Source of the DNA: an uncultured Clostridia bacterium
GTDB lineage: Bacteria; Bacillota; Clostridia; TANB77; CAG-508
Reading direction: 5' to 3'
Assembly: GCA_944386365.1 (NCBI GenBank)
Contig: CALXAT010000005.1
Span: forward strand, 44,268 to 108,267
Length of the DNA stretch: 64,000 nucleotides
The notes beneath the pieces are model-generated. The model did not search any database. It saw nothing but the letters and a program-made list of their open reading frames with translations, and had not been told where the DNA came from. This document shows positions 39,574 through 48,143 of the stretch, piece by piece. A program made the position numbers and the translations under genes. The stretch's first letter is position 1. Each line of letters opens with the position of its first letter.

Positions 39574-40815
39574 ATGAACATACAAGAATACATACAAAAT
39601 TTATCCAATGGAAAAGCAGATATAAAAAAGATGAAAAAAATAATGAGAATATTAGGAAATCCACAAGATAAATTAAAATATATACATGTAGCAGGAACTA
39701 ATGGAAAAGGAAGTAGTATAGAAATGCTAAATAGTATTTTAATGAAAAGTGGCCTAAGAGTAGGAAAATTTATTTCACCACATTTAGTTTGCTATAATGA
39801 AAGAATTAGTGTAAATCGCAAAAATATTCAAGATGAAGAAATACAAAAAATATATGAAGAAATAGAACCCGTTATAAAGAAGGAAAATATAGAAGTTACT
39901 TTTTTTGAATTTTTCACAATTATTGCATTTATGTATTTTTATAAAGAAAAAGTAGATATTGTTTTAATGGAGGTAGGATTAGGTGGACTATATGATAGCA
40001 CCAATATTATTCATCCTATTGTTTCTATTATCACTTCTATTGGATATGATCATATGCAAATTTTAGGAAATACACTAGAAGATATTGCTAAACAAAAAGC
40101 AGGTATTATTAAAAAAAATTCTGAAACGGTGTATATGGCACAAAAACCGGAAATAGATAAAATCATGATAGAAACTTGTAAAAAACAGCAAAATCGATTA
40201 CATATCATACAAACCGCAGACATAAAAAATCCAAGAGTAGAAAATGGTTTTGTAGTATCAGATTATAAACAATATCATGATATAGAAGTTAATTTAAAAG
40301 GAAAAAGACAAATACAAAATGCAAGTTTGGTGTTAGAATGTTGCAATATATTAAAAGAAAATCAATATAACATCACAGAAAAAGCTATTAGAGAAGGATT
40401 AAAAAGTGTGATTCATAAAGGAAGATTTGAAACAATATATGAAAATCCAACCATTATATTTGATGGCGGACATAATGAACAAGCTATAGAAAATCTTAAA
40501 GAAACCATAAATATTTATTATAAAAAAGTCAAAAAAATGTATGTGATTTCTGTATTAAAATCAAAAGATTACAAAAAAATATTACAGGATATTTTAGAAG
40601 AAGGTAATATATATATTTTCACAAATGGAAATGATGAAAAAATGTTTACAGATAAGCATCTTATGTATGCATATGCAAAACAAATAAATGATCATATAGA
40701 AATGTATGAAATGGAATTAGAAGAAGCTATACATTTTTGTAAAAGTAAAATAGATTATGTTTCTTTTATCATTGGTTCATTTTATATTTATGATGATGTA
40801 AAAAAGATATTGTAA
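39574..40815 (+). CDS. folC: Folylpolyglutamate/dihydrofolate synthase
   Basis: 413 aa. The Mur ligase-type ATP loop is HVAGTNGKGSSIEML at about residue 38, SPHLVCYNERI near 66 and VLMEVGLGGLYDSTN near 130 are FolC hallmarks, and FDGGHNEQA lies in the C-terminal domain. The enzyme adds glutamate to reduced folates and may also make dihydrofolate from dihydropteroate. It is followed by thyA and folA, so the genes form a folate and thymidylate cluster. Confidence 0.92.
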   Translation: MNIQEYIQNLSNGKADIKKMKKIMRILGNPQDKLKYIHVAGTNGKGSSIEMLNSILMKSGLRVGKFISPHLVCYNERISVNRKNIQDEEIQKIYEEIEPVIKKENIEVTFFEFFTIIAFMYFYKEKVDIVLMEVGLGGLYDSTNIIHPIVSIITSIGYDHMQILGNTLEDIAKQKAGIIKKNSETVYMAQKPEIDKIMIETCKKQQNRLHIIQTADIKNPRVENGFVVSDYKQYHDIEVNLKGKRQIQNASLVLECCNILKENQYNITEKAIREGLKSVIHKGRFETIYENPTIIFDGGHNEQAIENLKETINIYYKKVKKMYVISVLKSKDYKKILQDILEEGNIYIFTNGNDEKMFTDKHLMYAYAKQINDHIEMYEMELEEAIHFCKSKIDYVSFIIGSFYIYDDVKKIL

Positions 40816-40902
40816 TGAATTACAAAATATGAATAAAAGAACTTGTAAAAAAAGACAAAGTTTGATATATTGAAAAAAATAAAGGAATGGGAGGAATATA
40901 AA

Positions 40903-41760
40903 ATGACACAAGCAGATGAACAATTTATAAAAACTTGTAAAGAAATTATAAAAAATGGATATTCATCAAAAGGTACCCATGTTAGAACAAGATGGGATGA
41001 CGGAGAAGAAGCAAATTATTTTTCTATTGTAGGTGTACAAAATAAATATGATGTGGGAAAAGAATTTCCAATGATAACATTGAGGAATAATACAAAAACA
41101 TATAAAAATGCAATAGATGAGATTTTATGGATATGGCAAAAAAAATCTAACAAAATTAGTGATTTGCATTCACATATATGGGATCAATGGGCAAATGCAG
41201 AAGGAACAATTGGAAAAGCTTATGGATATCAATTAGGAAAAAAATATGAATTTAAAACCAAAGAAGGTATAAAAGTCATGGATCAAGTAGATTATGTTTT
41301 ATACTTATTAAAACATGACCAATCAAGTAGAAGAATTATGACAAATCTATTTAACCATGAAGATTTAAAAGATATGGAATTGGAACCATGCGCTTATGGA
41401 ACACAATGGTTAGTAAAAGAAGGAAAACTACATTTAATATTAAACCAACGTTCTCAAGATATGTTAACAGCGAATGGGTGGAATTTAATGCAGTATGCAG
41501 CTTTACAATATATGTTTGCACAGGTATCTGGATTAGAAGTAGGAACCTTAACACATAATATTGGTGATTGTCATATTTATGATAGACATATCCCATTGGT
41601 TGAAAAACTATTAGAGGCAGAACCTATGGATGTTAGTCCAAAATTAGTTATCAAAAATCCAACCAAAAATTTCTATGAATTTAAAGTAGAAGATTTTGAA
41701 GTAGAAGGATATGATTATAATAAAGAAGTAAAAATTGGTAAAATACCAGTTGCTATATAA
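40903..41760 (+). CDS. thyA: Thymidylate synthase
   Basis: 285 aa from the ATG at 40903, chosen for GGGAGG 9 bases upstream. The catalytic Cys lies in LEPCAYGTQW, in place of the usual PPCH; NQRSQDMLTANGWNLMQYA carries the phosphate-binding Arg-Ser and the FN-equivalent WN; LTHNIGDCHIYDRH is the third signature. It converts dUMP to dTMP with methylene-tetrahydrofolate. The variant around the Cys marks a less common branch of ThyA. folA follows after 40 bases to recycle the dihydrofolate produced. Confidence 0.92.
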   Translation: MTQADEQFIKTCKEIIKNGYSSKGTHVRTRWDDGEEANYFSIVGVQNKYDVGKEFPMITLRNNTKTYKNAIDEILWIWQKKSNKISDLHSHIWDQWANAEGTIGKAYGYQLGKKYEFKTKEGIKVMDQVDYVLYLLKHDQSSRRIMTNLFNHEDLKDMELEPCAYGTQWLVKEGKLHLILNQRSQDMLTANGWNLMQYAALQYMFAQVSGLEVGTLTHNIGDCHIYDRHIPLVEKLLEAEPMDVSPKLVIKNPTKNFYEFKVEDFEVEGYDYNKEVKIGKIPVAI

Positions 41761-41800
41761 TATATATTATAGAAAGGATTTAGGCGAAAGGAAAAGTAAA

Positions 41801-42289
41801 ATGTTAAGTATAATTGTAGCAAAAGCAAAAAATAATGCTATCGGAAAAGATAATCAATTATTATGGCATTTATCAGATGATTTAAAAAGATTTAAAAAAT
41901 TAACAACAGGACATACTATTATTATGGGAAGAAAAACATTTGAGTCTTTGGGAAGAGTATTACCTAATAGAAAACATATTGTATTTACTCAAAATCCAGA
42001 TTTTAAGGTAGATAACGAAAATGTAGAAATTGTTCATTCTATGTTGCAGATACAAGAATATATAGAAAGTGAAGAAGAAGCATTTGTTATCGGTGGAGCA
42101 ATCATATATAATTTATTAATGCCATATGTAAAGAAGATGTATGTAACAGAAATTGATAAAGATTTTGATGGAGATGCTTTCTTTCCTAGAATTCATGAAG
42201 AAATTTGGAAGGAAATTAGCAGAGAAAAAGGACCAAATGATGCAGAAAATGATTTTACATATGAATATGTAACTTATGAAAGAAGATAA
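41801..42289 (+). CDS. folA: Dihydrofolate reductase
   Basis: 162 aa. Starts at the ATG 41801 (MLSIIVAKAKNNAIGKDNQLLWHL), the Met-20 loop region. DDLKRFKKLTTGHTIIMGRKTFESLG has the catalytic Asp and NADPH-binding GRKT; FVIGGAIIYNLLMPYVKKMYVTEI is the second nucleotide-binding stretch. It regenerates tetrahydrofolate for ThyA, encoded just before. Confidence 0.95.
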   Translation: MLSIIVAKAKNNAIGKDNQLLWHLSDDLKRFKKLTTGHTIIMGRKTFESLGRVLPNRKHIVFTQNPDFKVDNENVEIVHSMLQIQEYIESEEEAFVIGGAIIYNLLMPYVKKMYVTEIDKDFDGDAFFPRIHEEIWKEISREKGPNDAENDFTYEYVTYERR

Positions 42290-42338
42290 ATAAATTTGAG
42301 AGCTTTAGGTAAAAATATATCGTGAAAGGATGATAGAT

Positions 42339-43337
42339 ATGTTTAAGCCTAAAGCTATTTATTTTGAAAAAGATATTTTAAATTATACATTAGGAAGAGA
42401 ATTAATGGAGAAATATAAAGAAGTGCCAAAAGTAGAAATAGAAAATCATAATAATATAGAAGAAATGAGAAAGAAATCGAACAAAGAATTTATGGATATG
42501 AAAAGAAATTTAATAATTGGTGTTAGAAAAACACATAAATTTGTTCCGAATCATAAAACTTCTGATTTTTTAGTACCTTATACTTCTTCAGGTTGTACAG
42601 CTGCTTGTATGTATTGCTATTTAGTATGTAATTATAATAAATGTGCCTATTTACGTTTATTTGTGAATAGAGAAAAAATGTTAGAAAAAATCATCAAAAC
42701 AAGTGAAACTTCAGAAAAAGAATTAACCTTTGAAATTGGTAGTAATAGTGATTTAATATTAGAGAATACGATTACCAAAAATTTAGTTTGGACAATTGAA
42801 AATTTTAAAGATACGAAAAAAGGATTTTTAACATTGCCAACAAAATTTTCTATGGTAGATGATATATTAGATTTAGACCATAAAGGAAAAGTGATTATTA
42901 GAATGAGTGTGAATCCAAAAGAAATTATTAATCGTGTCGAGTTTGGAACTTCAAGGTTAGCAGAAAGAATAGAGTCCATTAATAAATTAAGTGAAGCAGG
43001 ATATAAAGTGGGAATTTTAATTGCACCTGTCATTATGGTTGAAAATTGGAAAACATTATATAAAGAATTAATTATAGAATTAGATAATAAATTATCTAAA
43101 AAAGCAAAAAAGCAAGTATTTTTTGAAATTATTTTTATGACCTATAGTTTTGTGCATACCAAAATTAATGCAGAAGCATTTCCAAATGCTATTCAAATTT
43201 ATGATAAAGAGAAAATGCAAGGAAGAGGAAAAGGAAAATATATGTATAAAACAAATTTAAGAGAAGAGGGAAAACAATTTTTATTGGAAGAAATGCATAA
43301 ATATTTTAAAGATAATACAATAGAATATATTGTGTAA
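42339..43337 (+). CDS. splB: Spore photoproduct lyase
   Basis: 332 aa from the ATG at 42339 (AAAGGATG upstream). The radical SAM cluster is GCTAACMYCYLVC near residue 88, with the three cluster Cys and the further Cys of the SPL signature. Flanking FVPNHKTSDFLVPYTSSGC and LTFEIGSNSDL stretches match SplB. The enzyme reverses the thymine dimer formed in UV-irradiated spores. It agrees with the sporulation genes elsewhere in the window. Confidence 0.9.
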   Translation: MFKPKAIYFEKDILNYTLGRELMEKYKEVPKVEIENHNNIEEMRKKSNKEFMDMKRNLIIGVRKTHKFVPNHKTSDFLVPYTSSGCTAACMYCYLVCNYNKCAYLRLFVNREKMLEKIIKTSETSEKELTFEIGSNSDLILENTITKNLVWTIENFKDTKKGFLTLPTKFSMVDDILDLDHKGKVIIRMSVNPKEIINRVEFGTSRLAERIESINKLSEAGYKVGILIAPVIMVENWKTLYKELIIELDNKLSKKAKKQVFFEIIFMTYSFVHTKINAEAFPNAIQIYDKEKMQGRGKGKYMYKTNLREEGKQFLLEEMHKYFKDNTIEYIV

Positions 43338-43402
43338 ACTTACAGAATAAAAAATTGGTCTCAAATAAAAAACAATAGTAAAATAAATTCTTACTGAACA
43401 AA

Positions 43403-43447
43403 AAGACTAGCATATCATAATAATAAATATGTTAGTCTTATTTTTTA
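43403..43447 (+). terminator. Terminator after splB
   Basis: AAGACTAGCATA/TATGTTAGTCTT, 12 bp with one G-U pair, followed by ATTTTTTATT. Confidence 0.75.
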
Positions 43448-43466
43448 TTATTTTTATTTTGTTCGC

Positions 43467-43495
43467 TTGAATTCTATTTAGAAATATTATATAGT
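43467..43495 (+). promoter_or_regulatory. Toxin mRNA promoter, locus A
   Basis: TTGAAT (43467-43472), 17 bases, TATAGT (43490-43495). Confidence 0.55.
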
Positions 43496-43579
43496 AACAT
43501 TCATAGGAAATGAAAAAGTAGATGTGTTCGTGTTGCCACCTACATACACAGTTTTACTGTGAGAACGGAGGTGGTGTCT

Positions 43580-43693
43580 ATGGTAGGATCAGCATTATTA
43601 ACAATAATCTATCTATTATTCTATGGATTAATAGGTATAACTATCATAAATATTGCCTTAATTATAACTTTGGTTATCATTTTGAGCAAATAA
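43580..43693 (+). CDS. Hydrophobic type I toxin peptide, 37 aa (locus A)
   Basis: MVGSALLTIIYLLFYGLIGI followed by TIINIALIITLVIILSK: almost wholly hydrophobic with one Lys at the end. GGAGGTGGTG precedes the ATG but GGTGG pairs with CCACC at 43536-43540 across an inner CACAG/CTGTG hairpin, hiding the ribosome site. This is the classical design of a type I toxin mRNA that is inactive until processed. Together with the antisense RNA it forms a unit bounded by inverted ATAGGAAATGA sequences. Locus B has the same architecture. Confidence 0.75.
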   Translation: MVGSALLTIIYLLFYGLIGITIINIALIITLVIILSK

Positions 43694-43777
43694 TAAAACG
43701 GCACATTTGCTTGGCAGAGCGATGTGCCGTTTACCATTTTTATGTGGTAACCGCATTTCTGCGATTGTCATTTCCTA
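43690..43777 (-). ncRNA. Antisense antitoxin RNA, locus A
   Basis: From the perfect promoter at 43811-43783, starting near 43776 and ending at hairpin ACGGCACAT/ATGTGCCGT (43698-43730) followed on the minus strand by TTTTATTATTT. About 87 nt, containing small stems CGCA/TGCG and ACCAT/ATGGT. It overlaps the 3' end of the toxin mRNA. Confidence 0.68.
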
Positions 43778-43782
43778 TATTT

Positions 43783-43811
43783 ATTATACTTAAATATTAA
43801 ATGTTTGTCAA
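43783..43811 (-). promoter_or_regulatory. Perfect-consensus antisense promoter, locus A
   Basis: On the minus strand TTGACA (43811-43806), 17 bases, TATAAT (43788-43783). The next 200 bases up to the ABC transporter gene show no other gene; a TATAAT box lies near 43955, in front of that gene. Confidence 0.82.
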
Positions 43812-44027
43812 ATTTTTTAGGAATATTTAAGTAACTATTTTTTTTAAAAAGATTATAATAAAACTTCTTTAAAATAAAAAGAAAAATCTTAAAGTTTACT
43901 CAAAATTCACATATAAAATGGAAAAATTTTCTTCTACTTTTGATTTCCATATGATATAATGTCATTAGAAAAAAATAAGAAAAATTTTTAGTTAATCATA
44001 AAATCTCTTAAAGAAGGGAGAATTTAT

Positions 44028-44729
44028 ATGGCATATATAGAATTTAAAAATGTTTGTAAAGAATACAAAATGGGAGAAATTATTATAAAAGCTTTAAATA
44101 ATACAAATTTTTCAATAGAAAAAGGAGAATTAGTGGTAGTTGTTGGACCATCAGGAGCAGGAAAAACAACAGCTTTAAATATATTAGGTGGTATGGATAG
44201 TGTAACTTCAGGAGATGTGATTGTTGATGGGAAAAATATTTCCAAATTAAAAAATAAAGAATTGATTAAGTATAGAAGAGAAGATATTGGATTTGTTTTT
44301 CAATTCTATAATCTAGTACAAAATTTAACAGCAATTGAAAATGTAGAGTTAGCAACACAAATTTGTAAAGATTCTTTAAATCCAGATGATGTCATGGGAA
44401 AAGTTGGATTAGCAGATAGAAAAAAGAATTTTCCATCTCAATTATCAGGCGGGGAACAACAAAGAGTAGCCATTGCAAGAGCTATTGCAAAAAATCCGAA
44501 ATTATTATTATGTGATGAGCCAACAGGTGCTTTAGATTATAAAACAGGAAAACAAATATTAAAATTATTACAAGATACTGCAAGAAAAGAAAATATGACG
44601 GTTATTATTATAACCCATAATGCAGCAATTGCACCTATGGCAGATAAGATTATTAGATTTAAAAATGGAACAGCAGAAAGTATCGAAAGTAATCAAAATC
44701 CAATACCAGTAGAAAATATAGAGTGGTAA
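44028..44729 (+). CDS. ABC transporter ATP-binding protein, MacB/LolD type
   Basis: 233 aa. Walker A is GPSGAGKTT near residue 40, the Q loop [18 protein letters not shown] near 90, the signature [14 protein letters not shown] near 142, Walker [13 protein letters not shown] near 162 and the H-loop ITHN near 195. The ENVELA stretch and the next gene, an FtsX-like permease, place it in the MacB/LolD family, which drives extracytoplasmic transport or peptide export without passage through a channel. GAAGGGAG precedes the ATG. Confidence 0.93.
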   Translation: MAYIEFKNVCKEYKMGEIIIKALNNTNFSIEKGELVVVVGPSGAGKTTALNILGGMDSVTSGDVIVDGKNISKLKNKELIKYRREDIGFVFQFYNLVQNLTAIENVELATQICKDSLNPDDVMGKVGLADRKKNFPSQLSGGEQQRVAIARAIAKNPKLLLCDEPTGALDYKTGKQILKLLQDTARKENMTVIIITHNAAIAPMADKIIRFKNGTAESIESNQNPIPVENIEW

Positions 44730-44769
44730 TAAGAAAACAAAAGAAAAAATCGTTTTGGAGGTGATGCAG

Positions 44770-47700
44770 GTGAAAATAAAAAAGGCATTGCTAAAAGATA
44801 CTTTTAAAGAAATCAAAAAATCATATAAACGATTTATCTCTATTTTACTTATGGCTTTATTAGGAGTAGGCTTTTTTGCAGGACTAAGAGCTTCTTCCCC
44901 AGATATGGTGGACTCCATTGATACCTATTATAAAAACCAGAATGTCTATGATATAGAAATCATGTCAACACTTGGTTTAACAGATGATGACATAGAAGCT
45001 TTATCAAAGATAGAAAATGTAGAAAATGTGTATGGGACATATAGTAAAGATGGATTAATCAAAACAAATGATAAAGAGATTGTTTCCAAAATTTTATGTA
45101 TAGATGATGTAAATCAACCAGTGTTGATAGAAGGTAGTATGCCAGAAAATATCGATGAATGTGTAGTAGAGAAAAACTTCTTAGAGGGAACAGGAAAAAA
45201 TATTGGGGATACAATTGCCATAGAACCAGAAAAAACAGAAGGAGAAGACACAGAATATTTAAAAAATAAAACATTAAAAATTGTAGGCGTAGTAGAAAGT
45301 CCATTATACATATCTAGAGAAAGAGGAAGTACCAAATTAGGAACAGGTGTTATTAACTATTATATCTATGTAGATAAAGAAAATATTAATTCCAATGTGT
45401 ATACAGAAATTTATATAACTTTAGAAAATAGAGATAAATATCAGACAGGAAGTAGTAAATATGAAGATTATGTTGAAGAAACAAAAGATAAAATAGAAGC
45501 AATCAAAGAAGAAAGAGAAAATGCAAGATATCAAGAATTGATTGATGAAGCAAATGAAGAGATTACAAAGGCAGAAGAGGAATTTAATACAGAAAAACAA
45601 AATGGTGAAACACAATTGCAAGAGGCAGAAAATAAAATTAATGATGGCAAAGCAAAAATAACGGCTGGCGAGGCAGAAATTAGTAGTAATGAAGCAAGTG
45701 CTAAAAAAGAATTTGCAAATGGAGAAGCTAAAATAGAAGCTGCAAAAACAGAAGTTGCCCAAAACGCGCTTCGATTAAATAATCAAAAAATCGAAGCTGA
45801 AAAAGGATTTGAAGAGGCAGAACAACAAAAATCTGGATTGCAAAGTACATTAGATAATATCAATAATGCCATTAAAATAACAGATAATTCTATAGCAGAA
45901 AAACAAACTGCGTTAGAAACAGCAGAAACGGAAGAAGAAAAAGCAACAATTAGTCAAGAAATTGCTGAGTTACAAGCAACAAAACAAGTATATGAAACCA
46001 ATAAACAATCAGTTGAAGCAGGAATTACAGAAATCGATAATCAAATTGCTAGTGGAAAGCAAGAATTACAAAATGCAGAGGCACAAATAAATCGTGCCAA
46101 AAGTGAAATTCAAAGTCAAGAAGCAGCATTAGAGCAAACGAAAAATAAAACTTATGCACAAATTGCAAGTGCTAAGAAAGAATTAGAGGCTTCAAAACAA
46201 GAGATTGAAAGTGCAGAAACAGAGTTAGAAACAGCAAGAGCTGAATTTAACACGAAAATAGAAGAAGCAGAAGGCAAGTTAATAGATGCAAGAGAAAAAG
46301 TTTCAGACATAGAAAAAGCAGAGTGGTATATCTTAGATAGAGAGCAAAATGCTGGATATAGTAGTTATATTCAAGATACAGAAAGTATAGAAAATTTAAG
46401 TATTGTATTCCCAATTGTATTTTTTGCAATTGCTGCTTTAGTTTCTTTAACCTCTATGACAAGAATGGTAGAAGAAGAAAGACAGGAAATAGGAACCTTA
46501 AAAGCGTTAGGATATAATAAATTCCATATTATGTTAAAATATGTTACTTACTCTAGTTTGGCTTGTATCATTGGTGGTGTGATTGGAATGAATATTGGAT
46601 TCCAGTTACTACCTAGAATTATATGGGATATGTATGAAATGATGTATACCTTGCCAGAATTTATAGTATCTTTTAATTATCAATATTCTTCAATGGGCTT
46701 GGGATTAATCTATGTTTGTATTGTAGGAGCAACATTATATACTATCTTGAAAGAAGTAAAGGAGACACCAGCTACTTTATTAAGACCAAAAGCACCAAAA
46801 TATGGAAAAAGAGTATTGTTAGAAAGAATTAATTTTATATGGAAACGATTAAAATTTTCTCAAAAAGTAACAGTAAGAAATATATTCAGATACAAAAAGA
46901 GATTTTTAATGACCATTATAGGAATCATGGGATGTACGTCTTTAATATTAGCGGGATTTGGACTAAAAGATTCGATATCATCTATATTACCAAATCAGTA
47001 TGAAGATATATTCCATTATGATATGTTGGTAAGTTTAAAAACTTCATTAACAACAGAACAAAGAGATAGCTATATAGGGGAATTAAAACAAAAAGAAGGC
47101 ATACAAGAGATAGTAGAAACTTACATGGAATCTGGAACAGCACGGAAAAGATAGTAATAGTGAAACCGTTCAAATTTTGGTTCCAAAAGATAATCAAGAA
47201 ATTGATAAAGTGATAAAATTAAGAGATGTAAAAACGCAAGAACCATTTACATTATCAGAAGAAGGAATTATTATAACAGATAAATTAGCAGAATTAATCA
47301 ATGCAAAAGTAGGAGATACAATAACTGTAACGACTTCTGATGATAGGAAAAAAGAAATAAAAGTTACTGGTATAACAGAAAATTATATTAGCCATTATGT
47401 ATATATGTCAAAAGAATTGTATCAGCAAGTTTTCGGAGAAGAATATCATACAAATGTATTGCTAGTACAAGATAATCATTTGGGTGAAGAGCAAGAAGAA
47501 ACGATTATGCAAGAAATGGTAGCACAAAATGAAGTGTCAACAGTTACGTTAACAAAAAATACGATGAAGACATTAGACGATACCATGAGTTCACTAAATT
47601 ATGTGGTAGTTGTTCTTATTGTATCAGCAGGATTATTGGCTTTTGTTGTATTATATAATTTATCTAATATTAATATAGGTGAAAGAATTAGAGAACTAGC

Positions 47701-47995
47701 AACGATAAAGGTATTGGGATTTTACGATAAAGAAGTATATGATTATGTGACAAGAGAAACCATTATTTTAACGATTATTGGAATTGTATTGGGATTGATA
47801 GCAGGCTATTTCTTAAATTTCTATATTTTAGGAACTTGTGAAATTAATATGTTGCGATTTGAAAAAGTAATTCATCCAATTAGTTATGTATATGCCGTTG
47901 CCATTACGCTTGTATTTTCAGTTATTGTTAATATTGTTACGTATTTTGCTTTAAAGAAAATTGATATGATAGGAAGTTTGAAGAGTGTAGAATAG
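44770..47995 (+). pseudogene. FtsX-type ABC permease with coiled coil, one frameshift
   Basis: The start is a GTG at 44770, 7 bases after GGAGGTG. The protein has one helix at about 20-45, a periplasmic-type domain, then a coiled coil of about 270 residues rich in Ala, Glu and Gln (about 245-515), FtsX helices near 540-680, and a second FtsX module. The frame ends at a TAG (47152-47154) after ESGTARKR; reading one base later near 47141 gives GKDSNSETVQILVPKDNQE and continues through the second module to 47995. One extra base therefore splits the gene. It could be a real inactivation, a programmed shift or a sequencing error. Intact, it would be about 1,075 aa and pair with the ATPase encoded upstream. 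Confidence 0.82.
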
Positions 47996-48003
47996 GCATA
48001 AAG

Positions 48004-48056
48004 AAAATTGCCATTTTGTTATAAATCTGATGATAACAAAAATGGCAATTTTTTTT
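48004..48056 (+). terminator. Terminator after the ABC permease gene
   Basis: AAAATTGCCATTTTGTTAT pairs with ATAACAAAAATGGCAATTTT over about 19 bp and runs into eight T. Confidence 0.88.
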
Positions 48057-48143
48057 GAATTTTTGGTGAAAACCTATACAAAAAGAATGAGAAAATGATA
48101 TAATAGCACCAAAGTTTATTTGATACAGAAGAGGGAGGAAACA

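Noticed and set aside
45421..45762. Cys- and Phe-rich 113-codon frame on the minus strand
   Set aside because: It is the reverse of the Glu/Lys/Ala coiled coil of the permease, which always yields Phe, Ser and Cys-rich shadows.
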